Source: Hymenobacter setariae (lineage in GTDB: Bacteria; Bacteroidota; Bacteroidia; Cytophagales; Hymenobacteraceae). Taken from it: a stretch of DNA of 64,000 bases. Position 1 is the stretch's first letter. Every line of letters begins with the position of its first letter. A program made the position numbers and the translations under genes. Where the stretch lies: positions 310,001 through 374,000 of the forward strand of contig NZ_VMRJ01000002.1 of assembly GCF_007713685.1 (NCBI RefSeq), given 5' to 3'. Below are positions 45,623 through 53,400 of this stretch, in pieces. The notes under the pieces are model-generated. The model had not been told where the DNA came from, did no database searches, and was given only the letters and a program-made list of their open reading frames with translations.

Positions 45623-47446
45623 ATGGACCCAACTTCTGCTACCAAAACCGGCCAGGTATTCGACTGGCAGGTGCTGCGCCGCCTGCTCGCCTATGTGCAG
45701 CCTTACCGGAGCGTATTTATTGGCCTCATCTTTTTGACCGTGGCGGCGGCGGTGCTAGGCACGGTGCGCCCAGCGCTCATTCAGCGCATGGTCGATGTGG
45801 ACATCAATAACAACGACTGGGCGGGCCTCAACCGCTCGACGCTGTGGCTGCTGGCTTTGCTAGTGGTGAACACGCTAGTGAGCTACCTCCAGACTTACTA
45901 CGGTGGCTGGCTAGGCCAGTACATCGTGCGCGACATTCGCACTGACCTCTACCGGCACTTACTCAGCCTCAAGCTCAGCTTCTTCGACCGCACGCCCCTA
46001 GGGGTGCTCGTGACGCGCAATATCTCCGACGTAGAAACCCTGGCCGATGTGTTTAGCGAAGGCCTAGCTGCGATGGTGGGGGACTTGCTCCAAATCGTGT
46101 TCCTGATGATTTTCATGTTCTGGACTAACTGGCAGTTGGCGCTCATTAGCCTCTCCGTTATCCCGCCATTGCTCTTCAGCACCTACGTGTTTAAGGAGAA
46201 GGTAAAGGGCAGCTTTCAGGAAGTGCGTAATGCCGTCGCCAAGCTCAACAGCTTTGTGCAGGAGCACTTGACGGGTATGAACGTGGTGCAGATTTTCAAC
46301 AATGAGGACCGCGAGTTTCGCAAGTTTGAGGCTATCAACCAGGAGCACACGAAGGCCAATATTAAGTCGGTGCTGTACTACAGCATCTATTTTCCAGTAG
46401 CTGAGGTCCTAGGTGCCATTGGGGTGGGCCTACTGGTGTGGTACGCCGCGCAGGGGCAGATTGAGGGTACTATCTCGAAAGGGGCGCTTATTGCCTTCAT
46501 CATGTACAACTCGCTGTTTTTCCGGCCCATTCGGCAGATTGCTGACCGTTTTAATACGCTTCAGTTGGGATTAGTGAGTACCGAGCGACTACTCAAATTG
46601 CTCGATAACAAAGACCTAGTAGCTACTTCGGGCACCGCGCCCGTGCCGCAGCTACAGGGCGATGTGGAGTTCGACCACGTGTGGTTTGCCTACAACGAGC
46701 CTGAGTGGGTGCTCAAGGATATTAGCTTCCATGTGAAGCCTGGCCAAACCATCGCCTTTGTGGGAGCCACTGGGGCGGGCAAAACCAGCATTATCAACCT
46801 GCTGTCGCGCTTCTACGACATCCAGCAGGGGCACATCCGGGTCGATGGCCAAGACCTGCGCGAATACGACCTCAGCCAGCTGCGCCGGCAGATTGGGGTG
46901 GTGCTGCAGGACGTCTTCCTATTTGCTGGCTCTATCCGCGATAACATCACCCTAGGCAACCGTGCCATTGGCGATGCCCAAATAATGGAGGCTGCTGCGC
47001 TAGTGGGCGCTCAGCGCTTCATCGAGCGCCTGCCGGGCGGCCTCGACTACCTTGTAATGGAGCGCGGTGCTACGCTTTCGGTGGGCCAGCGCCAGCTTAT
47101 CAGCTTTGTGCGGGCGCTAGTGTACGAGCCGCGCGTTATCGTGCTTGATGAGGCTACCTCGTCGGTCGATTCGGAAACGGAAGAGCTCATTCAGGAAGCC
47201 ATCGATAAGCTCATGGAAGGTCGCACGGCGCTGGTTATCGCTCACCGTCTCAGTACCATTCAGAAAGCTGACCGCATTATTGTGCTCGACCGTGGCGAAA
47301 TCAAAGAAACCGGCACCCATGAGGAGCTACTGCGCCAAAACGGCTACTACGCTCAGCTCTACCGCATGCAGTATGCTAGCAGCGAGCAAGTAGCAGTGGG
47401 CAATGAGCGATTGCCGGACAACGATAAAGCCAGTAAGCAAGCTTAA
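45623..47446 (+). CDS. ABC exporter half-transporter, canonical-site subunit
   Basis: A 607-residue exporter with an N-terminal six-helix membrane domain (about 20-320) and a C-terminal ATPase. The Walker A is GATGAGKTS, the Walker B is VIVLDEATSSVD with catalytic Glu510, and the H-loop is IAHRLS. The signature is LSVGQRQL instead of LSGGQ. A non-canonical signature with an intact catalytic Glu is the hallmark of the TM288/BmrD-like half of heterodimeric exporters. The gene at 51343 has the complementary pattern. The start is the ATG at 45623; the frame opens upstream at 45548. Substrate unknown; a lipid or drug is typical. Confidence 0.92.
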   Translation: MDPTSATKTGQVFDWQVLRRLLAYVQPYRSVFIGLIFLTVAAAVLGTVRPALIQRMVDVDINNNDWAGLNRSTLWLLALLVVNTLVSYLQTYYGGWLGQYIVRDIRTDLYRHLLSLKLSFFDRTPLGVLVTRNISDVETLADVFSEGLAAMVGDLLQIVFLMIFMFWTNWQLALISLSVIPPLLFSTYVFKEKVKGSFQEVRNAVAKLNSFVQEHLTGMNVVQIFNNEDREFRKFEAINQEHTKANIKSVLYYSIYFPVAEVLGAIGVGLLVWYAAQGQIEGTISKGALIAFIMYNSLFFRPIRQIADRFNTLQLGLVSTERLLKLLDNKDLVATSGTAPVPQLQGDVEFDHVWFAYNEPEWVLKDISFHVKPGQTIAFVGATGAGKTSIINLLSRFYDIQQGHIRVDGQDLREYDLSQLRRQIGVVLQDVFLFAGSIRDNITLGNRAIGDAQIMEAAALVGAQRFIERLPGGLDYLVMERGATLSVGQRQLISFVRALVYEPRVIVLDEATSSVDSETEELIQEAIDKLMEGRTALVIAHRLSTIQKADRIIVLDRGEIKETGTHEELLRQNGYYAQLYRMQYASSEQVAVGNERLPDNDKASKQA

Positions 47447-47486
47447 AGCAGCTCCTCCAATCACCGTAACCTGCTCATTACTCTTC

Positions 47487-48017
47487 GTGCGTTACTTATT
47501 TCCTATTGTTCTTGTCGTCACGGCCGTTGCGCTCAGCTTTTATGCCTACCTAGGTGGCCTACGCACGCCTACCGTAGCCCTCGAAACTACCACCGCACCC
47601 ACGCTATTGGCGGGCCAAGTCTATGCCGGCAAAGTGCAGGGCCAGCGCTTTGGCGAGCTATTTAGGGAAGCCAAAACCACCCAGGAGAACGGCCGCCTAG
47701 GTACCGGTGTGGCACTGGCCAATATCTACTACAACAACCCCGAAACCGCTCACGATACCATTCAGGCCTTCATCGGCCTAGCGGTGGCCGATACGGCACG
47801 CCCGCTGCCCGCTGGCTGGCGCTACCGCATGGTGCCAGCCGGTCAGCGCATTATGCGCGCTCAGATTAAGGGCGTAAGCTTCCTGCTGGCGCCCGATAAG
47901 CTGTATCCCGCTGCTACCGAAGCCATCAAGGCGCAGAAGCTCACGCAACGCGGAAATTTCTACCTAGAGCGCTTCGGTGCCGACGAAATTTCAGAAATGT
48001 GGATAGGCGTCAAGTAG
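47487..48017 (+). CDS. Membrane-anchored GyrI-like domain protein
   Basis: A 176-residue protein if the GTG at 47487 is the start. An earlier ATG at 47403 would overlap the ABC gene by 44 bases, so the start is open. One membrane helix at the N-terminus (YLFPIVLVVTAVALSFYAYLGG) is followed by a soluble domain: GKVQGQRFGELFREA, then GLAVADTARPLPAGWRYRMVPAGQ and YPAATEAIKAQ. This resembles the GyrI-like/effector-binding fold seen in TEX264-type proteins, which bind small hydrophobic ligands. It is cotranscribed with the exporter half upstream. Function unknown; the fold assignment is tentative. Confidence 0.65.
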   Translation: MRYLFPIVLVVTAVALSFYAYLGGLRTPTVALETTTAPTLLAGQVYAGKVQGQRFGELFREAKTTQENGRLGTGVALANIYYNNPETAHDTIQAFIGLAVADTARPLPAGWRYRMVPAGQRIMRAQIKGVSFLLAPDKLYPAATEAIKAQKLTQRGNFYLERFGADEISEMWIGVK

Positions 48018-48265
48018 GCTGGGCTGCTCGAGCGTGAGGGTGCCAGAGCGTGAGTGCGATACTGGCGAGGGAAAGCGCGGGCGAAGCTGCGCCGTATACT
48101 TCCTAAGATAATGCTATTGCTTTACTGATTAGCTAGTTAGCCAACCTTTGTAGGCCCGAGCAAGTACAAAACGAAGGCATTGCGTGCTGCCTTGGGTCTT
48201 AGACCTAGGACTCAAAGCACTGCGCAGCGCTACTGTATTGCTCTAACCTATAAAGGAACATTCGC

Positions 48266-49420
48266 ATGCTAGCAATGGAATATCGCGGCCCAAAACGCAT
48301 CCGGGCCACTCAAAAACCGATGCCCGAAATCTTGCATCCCGAAGATGCGATTGTGCGGGTAACGCGCTCGTGTATCTGCGGCTCCGACCTGCACCTGTAT
48401 AATGGTAACGTGCCCGATACGCGCGTAGGCCAGACCTTTGGACACGAGTTTACGGGGGTGGTCGAAGAAATTGGCTCCGAGGTAACTAAGCTCAAAGTGG
48501 GTGATAATATACTGGTGCCGTTTAACATTGCGTGCGGCAAGTGTATTTTCTGCAAGCAAGGCTTATTTGGCAATTGCCATGAAGGCAGCCCCCAGGCTAC
48601 GGCAGCGGGCGGCTTCTTTGGCTACTCGCACATCACGGGCGGCTACGATGGCGGGCAGGCCGAGTATGTACGCGTGCCCTACGCCAACGTGAGCCCCACT
48701 GTCATCCCGCCCGGCATGGACATTGAAGATGCCGTGCTGCTAACTGATGTGGTGCCCACGGGCTACCAAGCTGCCGAAATGGGAGGTATCCAAACCGGCG
48801 ACACAGTCGTGGTGTTTGGCGCCGGTCCCGTAGGCATTATGGCCGCACGCTGCGCTTGGCTATTTGGCGCGGGCCGCGTCATCATCATTGATAAAGAGGA
48901 TTACCGCCTAGAGTTTGCCCGCAACTACTCGAAGTGCGAGGCCTACAACTTCCAGGAAATTGGCGACCCAGTCCTGTTCATTAAAAAGCAAACCGACTGG
49001 ATAGGCGCTGATGTTTGCATCGATGCCGTAGGGGCTGAGGCCGCTGGCAACGCGCTACAAACCATCACTGGCCGCAAAACGCTGTTGCAAGCTGGCTCGG
49101 CCACGGCCGTACACTGGGCCATTAACTCGGTGCGCAAGGGAGGCGTGGTATCCATTGTGGGCGTGTATGGCCCCACCGATAACCTAGTACCCATCGGCAA
49201 CGTGCTGAACAAAGGCATTACCATCCGAGCCAACCAAACGGCCGTGAAGCGCCACCTGCCGCGCCTCATCGAGCACGTGCAGAATGGTGTGCTTAACCCC
49301 AAGGGCCTCATCACCCATCGCCTGGCACTGGAAGACGTGGCCGATGGCTACCGCATGTTCTCAGCCAAGCTCGACAACTGCATCAAAACAGTCTTGATTC
49401 CTTCCACTGCCGGAATGTAA
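48266..49420 (+). CDS. Zinc-dependent alcohol dehydrogenase family oxidoreductase
   Basis: A 384-residue medium-chain dehydrogenase. The catalytic zinc ligands lie in CGSDLHLY (Cys38) and GHEFTG (His60/Glu61), and the structural zinc site has Cys90, Cys93, Cys96 and Cys104. The Rossmann fold shows VFGAGPVGIMAARCAWLFGA. The long form with the extra CVDAVG..A-type insertion recalls formaldehyde-dehydrogenase-like or threonine-dehydrogenase-like members, but the substrate is unclear. A purine-rich AAAGGA eight bases before the ATG is one of the few Shine-Dalgarno-like sites in the window. A second Met (48275) is an alternative start. The 173-residue unknown protein follows after 12 bases. Confidence 0.88.
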   Translation: MLAMEYRGPKRIRATQKPMPEILHPEDAIVRVTRSCICGSDLHLYNGNVPDTRVGQTFGHEFTGVVEEIGSEVTKLKVGDNILVPFNIACGKCIFCKQGLFGNCHEGSPQATAAGGFFGYSHITGGYDGGQAEYVRVPYANVSPTVIPPGMDIEDAVLLTDVVPTGYQAAEMGGIQTGDTVVVFGAGPVGIMAARCAWLFGAGRVIIIDKEDYRLEFARNYSKCEAYNFQEIGDPVLFIKKQTDWIGADVCIDAVGAEAAGNALQTITGRKTLLQAGSATAVHWAINSVRKGGVVSIVGVYGPTDNLVPIGNVLNKGITIRANQTAVKRHLPRLIEHVQNGVLNPKGLITHRLALEDVADGYRMFSAKLDNCIKTVLIPSTAGM

Positions 49421-49432
49421 CGCATTGCTATC

Positions 49433-49954
49433 ATGGAACCTATCACCCAAAATCCGTCGCAGCTTCCTGGCTGGAACATCGACAACGACCCCGAAAACGA
49501 CCCCACGTACCCGATGCGCACGCGCACCCCGGACGACCATAAGGGGTATAGCTGGGAGCGCCCCACGCAGCAGCCTATCAACATTGAAGTGCTGCACTCC
49601 ATCGAGCGCCCTAATGTCACGGCTGTATTTGGCACCTCGGTGCCTCCTAGCGGGCTGAGCGGCGTTATTCGGCGCTTTGCCTTCAAGTACAGTGAAAACA
49701 GCTACTTACACTGGTTGCCGCTCTTGCTGGCCGACCGCGTAAACGTAGTAGAAGGTGTCATTGATGACCTAGCTCACGGCCACGTACCCAATATTTTTGC
49801 TGAAAAGGGCTACAAAACCGAATGGAAACACGACCGTGCCGGTCTGATAATCAAGCTGACTACTGTGGCCGCTATCGCAGGCGGCATAGTAGTGTTACTC
49901 TCCAGCAAAGGCAAAGGTGGCAAGAAAGCCAAAATTCGCACCGCTAGCAGGTAA
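49433..49954 (+). CDS. Hypothetical protein linked to the alcohol dehydrogenase, 173 aa
   Basis: I cannot name a family. Residues 1-60 are polar and Pro/Asp-rich (NIDNDPENDPTYPMRTRTPDD). The middle has a dense motif SGLSGVIRRFAFKYSENSYLHWLPLLLADRVNVVEG, then a single membrane helix near 138-157 (IIKLTTVAAIAGGIVVLLSS) and a Lys/Gly-rich tail. This suggests a cytoplasmic domain anchored at its C-terminus. It starts 12 bases after the zinc dehydrogenase gene, so the two form a pair. It is followed by a perfect 60-bp palindrome. Confidence 0.8.
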   Translation: MEPITQNPSQLPGWNIDNDPENDPTYPMRTRTPDDHKGYSWERPTQQPINIEVLHSIERPNVTAVFGTSVPPSGLSGVIRRFAFKYSENSYLHWLPLLLADRVNVVEGVIDDLAHGHVPNIFAEKGYKTEWKHDRAGLIIKLTTVAAIAGGIVVLLSSKGKGGKKAKIRTASR

Positions 49955-49961
49955 TTAGCCC

Positions 49962-50021
49962 GCGCATAAAAGACCTAGGGCCGTTGAGTAGCTACTCAAC
50001 GGCCCTAGGTCTTTTATGCGC
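49962..50021. terminator. Perfect 60-bp palindrome, bidirectional terminator
   Basis: Two 30-base halves (49962-49991 and 49992-50021) are exact reverse complements with no spacer. Two CCTAGG sites lie in it symmetrically. An A-run on the left and a T-run on the right flank the core. Confidence 0.85.
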
Positions 50022-50331
50022 TAATGTTGAGCGATAGGCTATTTGCCAAAGTAATAAGCGGCCTTATGCTAGATATTCTGCAGGCTGAAGCTGAAATTGA
50101 AGCTATGGGTGTTAGTGAAATTGCTACTGTTAAGATAAGTAATATAGCGAAGCTTCGAGCCCAAAGCGAGGGATGGGGAAAGAGGGCTACCCTAGGTGTA
50201 GTGCTTACGTAGCCAATGTTGGTGCCACCACTATAATGGGTATAGCCTAATCCACCGAAGAGGAAAATTTTTAATCCCTCTTATTTCAAGCTCGACTGTG
50301 TAGTAGGACTACACTGCTTAAGATTAAAATA

Positions 50332-50369
50332 AAAAGGCCCTTTGCTTCATCAAAAGCAAAAGGCCTTTT
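50332..50369 (-). terminator. Terminator of tRNA-Pro(CGG)
   Basis: Stem arms 50332-50347 and 50354-50369 (16 bp, one mismatch), just past the 3' end of the tRNA on the minus strand, followed by a T-run on that strand. Confidence 0.8.
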
Positions 50370-50377
50370 ACATAAAG

Positions 50378-50451
50378 TCGGGGTGGCAGGATTCGAACCT
50401 ACGGCCTCGTCGTCCCGAACGACGCGCGCTACCGGGCTGCGCTACACCCCG
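50378..50451 (-). tRNA. tRNA-Pro (anticodon CGG)
   Basis: A cloverleaf read on the minus strand. The acceptor CGGGGTG pairs with CACCCCG with discriminator A at 50378. The D-arm is followed by the anticodon stem CGTCG/CGACG enclosing loop TTCGGGA (anticodon CGG). The T-arm includes GGTTCGAATCC. The CCA end is not encoded. Confidence 0.95.
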
Positions 50452-50514
50452 AGAAGTAGCGGCATCGATGGGGCGACGCCGCGTCGGGAAGTCCAATTCT
50501 TTCACAAGTTGACC

Positions 50515-50544
50515 TAAAAAAACCCCCGACCCGAAGGTCGGGGG
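50515..50544 (-). terminator. Terminator of tRNA-Pro(GGG), UUCG tetraloop
   Basis: Nine-bp stem (arms 50523-50531 and 50536-50544) capped by TTCG on the minus strand, followed by a run of seven or more T on that strand. It separates the two tRNA genes. Confidence 0.85.
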
Positions 50545-50572
50545 CTCTTTCGTGGGGCAACTTGTCCCTTGG

Positions 50573-50646
50573 TCGGAGTGGCAGGATTCGAACCTACGAC
50601 CTCCAGCACCCCATGCTGGCGCGATACCAGGCTACGCTACACCCCG
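50573..50646 (-). tRNA. tRNA-Pro (anticodon GGG)
   Basis: A cloverleaf on the minus strand. The acceptor CGGGGTG pairs with CACTCCG (one G-U), discriminator A at 50573. The anticodon stem CCAGC/GCTGG encloses ATGGGGT (anticodon GGG). The T-arm is as in the neighbour. CCA is not encoded. The two tRNAs are nearly identical outside the anticodon arm, which suggests duplication. Confidence 0.95.
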
Positions 50647-50661
50647 AGGGAATTGGAGGCA

Positions 50662-50693
50662 CAAAGGTAGAAGAAAAATTGAGAACTACGCAA
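50662..50693 (-). promoter_or_regulatory. Promoter of the tRNA-Pro pair
   Basis: On the minus strand TTG (50693-50691), 21 bases, then TACCTTTG (50669-50662), which matches the Bacteroidota -33/-7 pattern. It ends 15 bases before the mature 5' end of tRNA-Pro(GGG). Confidence 0.7.
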
Positions 50694-50838
50694 GTCAAGC
50701 AAGTTTTTTTTCAAATAAAGCTAGCCTAGGTGCTGCGGCTGGCAAGGTTTTAGTAGGTTAAATCGGTCAAGGCCAGTCCGAAAAAAAGCGAGCTGTTGTA
50801 CCTTTAACCTACTGAAAAAACCTTTATCCCTGAGTGTC

Positions 50839-51261
50839 ATGAAAGTATTCTTTACCTGCGCCGGGGCGCTGCTGTTGGTGTCGCTCGCGAGCCACGCCCA
50901 AACGACGCCGGCCCCAGCCGCTACGACCGCGCCGGCTACTACGGCCGCTGACCCTGCGGCTCCTACCACGCCAGTTCCTATTGCTTTAGCGCCCGTGACG
51001 CCCGCGGCCGACCCTAACGCACTTAAAATCAAAGCTGATATTAACCCCATCACGCACAAGCTGACCGTGCGCTGCGATGCGGTAGGGCCCACCCGCGTCG
51101 AAATCAACGACAAGGAAGGTCGCCCGGTCCTCACCAAAACGATGATGGCTGGCACCACGCCCGTAACCCTCGACACGGGCAAGCTGCCCGCCGGCCCCTA
51201 CGTGGTGCGCTGTACCGCTGGCGAAAAAACCGGTATGCGCCGTGTAATGCTAGGCGAATAA
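50839..51261 (+). CDS. Small secreted protein with type IX sorting-domain-like C-terminus
   Basis: A 140-residue protein with a signal peptide (1-20, cleavage after SHA), then a low-complexity Ala/Pro/Thr stretch of about 40 residues. The final 75 residues read like a type IX secretion C-terminal sorting domain: ADINPITHKLTV, VEINDKEGRPV, then VTLDTGKLPAGPYVVRC and a basic end RRVML. There is no separate cargo domain. Either the linker is the functional part, or the protein is a sorting-domain-like stand-alone. It lies downstream of the tRNA promoter on the other strand and is convergent with the ABC gene across a 23-bp-stem terminator. Confidence 0.75.
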   Translation: MKVFFTCAGALLLVSLASHAQTTPAPAATTAPATTAADPAAPTTPVPIALAPVTPAADPNALKIKADINPITHKLTVRCDAVGPTRVEINDKEGRPVLTKTMMAGTTPVTLDTGKLPAGPYVVRCTAGEKTGMRRVMLGE

Positions 51262-51277
51262 AGCACGAGTCTAGATA

Positions 51278-51329
51278 AAAAAGCCGGCGAGAAGTGAGAA
51301 TCAATTTTCTCACTTCTCGCCGGCTTTTT
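51278..51329. terminator. Bidirectional terminator, 23-bp perfect stem
   Basis: Arms 51278-51300 and 51307-51329 with loop TCAATT, A-run then GC-rich stem and T-run. It lies between the convergent secreted-protein and ABC exporter genes. Confidence 0.9.
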
Positions 51330-51342
51330 AGGTGGTCGCTTA

Positions 51343-53139
51343 CTACTCGTTTACCGCTTCGGTCTGTAGCTGGCGCTCATAAAGCGCTCGGTAGAGCCCA
51401 TCGGCCTCGGCCATAAGGGCGGCGTGGGTGCCGTGCTGTACAATTTGGCCATCATCGAGCACTAGAATCTGGTCGGCCAGCTTCACCGACGATACGCGGT
51501 GCGAGATGATGAGGCTAGTGCGGTTCTTCATCACGCGCTGGAGGCTGTCTAGGATGGCATTCTCGGTCTTGGTATCGACCGCCGACAGCGAGTCGTCTAG
51601 AATCAAAATTTTGGGCTCTTTTACTAGGGCACGGGCAATGCTAACGCGCTGCTTTTGGCCGCCCGAGAGCGTGATGCCGCGCTCGCCTACCTTGGTATCG
51701 AAGCCTTCGGGAAAGCGGATGATGTTCTCGTACACGTCGGCATCGCGGGCAGCTTGGGCCATGCGCTCCTCGTTAGGCTCATTGAGCCCGAAGTTGATGT
51801 TGTTGCGGATGTTGTCGGAGAAAAGAAACACGTCCTGCGGTACGTATCCAATTTGCTCGCGCAGCGACGTGAGCGAGTAATCGCGCACATCTACGCCATC
51901 AACCTGAATGTCACCGCTCGTCACGTCGTAGAGGCGGCAGAGCAGGGCGGCCACCGTGCTTTTACCCGAGCCCGTATTGCCAATGATGGCCAGCGTGTGG
52001 CCTGGCTTGATGCGGAAGCTGACATCGCGCAGGGCCTTGATGCCAGTGTCGGGGTAGGTGAACGATACGTGGTCGAAGACGATATCGCCCTGAATTTCCT
52101 GGCTCACGTCGCGGCGCGACACGATGTCGGTTTTCTCGTCTAAAAACTCATTGATGCGGGCTTGCGAAGCCTCGGCCCGCTGCACCAAGGATGAGGTCCA
52201 CCCTAGGGCCGTTACGGGCCAGGTTAGCAGGTTGACGTAGATGATAAACTCGGCAATGGTGCCCGTAGTGATAGTGCCGTTGATTACCTCTTGGCCGCCA
52301 ATCCAGACGGTAACGACTGTGCTAATGCCCACCAAAAACATGATGAGCGGAAAAAATAACGAATTGACAAAGTTGAGGCTGAGCGACTTGTCTTTATACT
52401 CGTTGGTAGCCACCGTAAACTGCTCCAGAGAGTCTTGCTGCCGCACAAACGACTTGAGTACCCGAATACCCGAAAAAGCCTCCTGCGTAAACGTGGTCAT
52501 GCTGGCCAGGGCCCGCTGAATATCATCCGACTTCTTCTCAATCAAGTTGTTGATATAGAAGATAGTGACCGACAAAATAGGTAGCGGCAAAATCGTGAGC
52601 AGCGTGAGCCGCACGTTGACCATTAGCATCAGCGGCACCACGAGGATAAACAGCACCACCAGCTGCAAAAAATACATGATGCCCGGCCCTAGGTACATGC
52701 GCACGCGTCCTACATCTTCGGAGATGCGCGACATGAGGTCGCCGGTGCTGTGGCGGCGATAAAAGCTGAGCGGCAGCGACTGGTAATGCTGAAATATCTG
52801 ATTTTTCTGGTCATTCTCGATGAGGCGCGACATCACGATGAGCGTCTGGCGCATAAAGAACAGAAAAATGCCTCGCAGCAGGGCTAAACCAATAATCAAC
52901 ATGCCGTAAAACAGCACGTTGCGCCCGAAGAGCTGGTACACGCCGGCCTGCGCCTGGGTACCCGCGAAGAGGTGATAGAGGTCGATGCCCTCGTTTACTA
53001 AATCGAAAGAGTAGCGCACCAGTTGGGCCGGAAAAATAGTCAGCAAGGTGCTGAGTATCACAAATAGTACACCACCTAGGAAGTGCCACTTATAGCGGAA
53101 GATGTGGACGTTGACGGCGGCGAGCGAGCGGGTTGGCAT
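51343..53139 (-). CDS. ABC exporter half-transporter, degenerate-site subunit
   Basis: A 598-residue exporter half with a six-helix membrane domain (about 20-320) and a C-terminal ATPase. The Walker A is GNTGSGKST and the signature LSGGQKQR is canonical. The Walker B reads ILILDDSLSAVD, with Asp516 in place of the catalytic Glu. This is the pattern of the TM287/BmrC-like subunit of heterodimeric exporters, which needs a partner with an intact site. The exporter at 45623 has the reciprocal features. The ATG at 53139 (MPTRSLAAVNVHIFRYKW) gives the usual start; the longer frame from 53253 is not needed. Substrate unknown. Confidence 0.92.
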   Translation of the reverse strand: MPTRSLAAVNVHIFRYKWHFLGGVLFVILSTLLTIFPAQLVRYSFDLVNEGIDLYHLFAGTQAQAGVYQLFGRNVLFYGMLIIGLALLRGIFLFFMRQTLIVMSRLIENDQKNQIFQHYQSLPLSFYRRHSTGDLMSRISEDVGRVRMYLGPGIMYFLQLVVLFILVVPLMLMVNVRLTLLTILPLPILSVTIFYINNLIEKKSDDIQRALASMTTFTQEAFSGIRVLKSFVRQQDSLEQFTVATNEYKDKSLSLNFVNSLFFPLIMFLVGISTVVTVWIGGQEVINGTITTGTIAEFIIYVNLLTWPVTALGWTSSLVQRAEASQARINEFLDEKTDIVSRRDVSQEIQGDIVFDHVSFTYPDTGIKALRDVSFRIKPGHTLAIIGNTGSGKSTVAALLCRLYDVTSGDIQVDGVDVRDYSLTSLREQIGYVPQDVFLFSDNIRNNINFGLNEPNEERMAQAARDADVYENIIRFPEGFDTKVGERGITLSGGQKQRVSIARALVKEPKILILDDSLSAVDTKTENAILDSLQRVMKNRTSLIISHRVSSVKLADQILVLDDGQIVQHGTHAALMAEADGLYRALYERQLQTEAVNE

Positions 53140-53400
53140 AGAAGCAGGGTAGGAGCGGGAAGCGGGGCCAGAACCGGAAAAAAACGGGTACTTTTGCAGT
53201 CCCAAACGGCCGGCTGGCCGGCCTGGGGAGCCGGCCACGTAGCTACTTAACAAAGTTACGGCCTACTCTTCCCGGCAACTGCCGTGCGGAATAAGCAAAA
53301 CCGGCCGAATTAATTGTGCCTCATTAACTGTTAGCGGTCAGTTCCTTTCTAACCGCCTCGCCGCTCGCTGCGGCGCCATCCTAACCGATACATACTCGAA

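Larger units (their letters stand above)
49955..50377. other. Gap between the 49433 gene and the tRNA-Pro genes
   Basis: Holds the palindrome at 49962-50021 and the tRNA terminator at 50332-50369. A 62-codon frame at 50024-50212 starts on the palindrome edge and has no features. I see nothing else. Confidence 0.5.

Noticed and set aside
48030..48090. Imperfect GAGCGTGAG direct repeat after the GyrI-like gene
   Set aside because: Only two short copies; too weak to call a repeat element.
50024..50212. 62-codon open frame after the 60-bp palindrome
   Set aside because: It starts on the edge of the palindrome, has no recognisable domain or upstream signal, and the composition looks like spacer sequence.
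50552..50761. 69-codon frame on the plus strand over the tRNA-Pro(GGG) gene
   Set aside because: It overlaps the tRNA and its promoter in antisense; its peptide is a translation of tRNA sequence.
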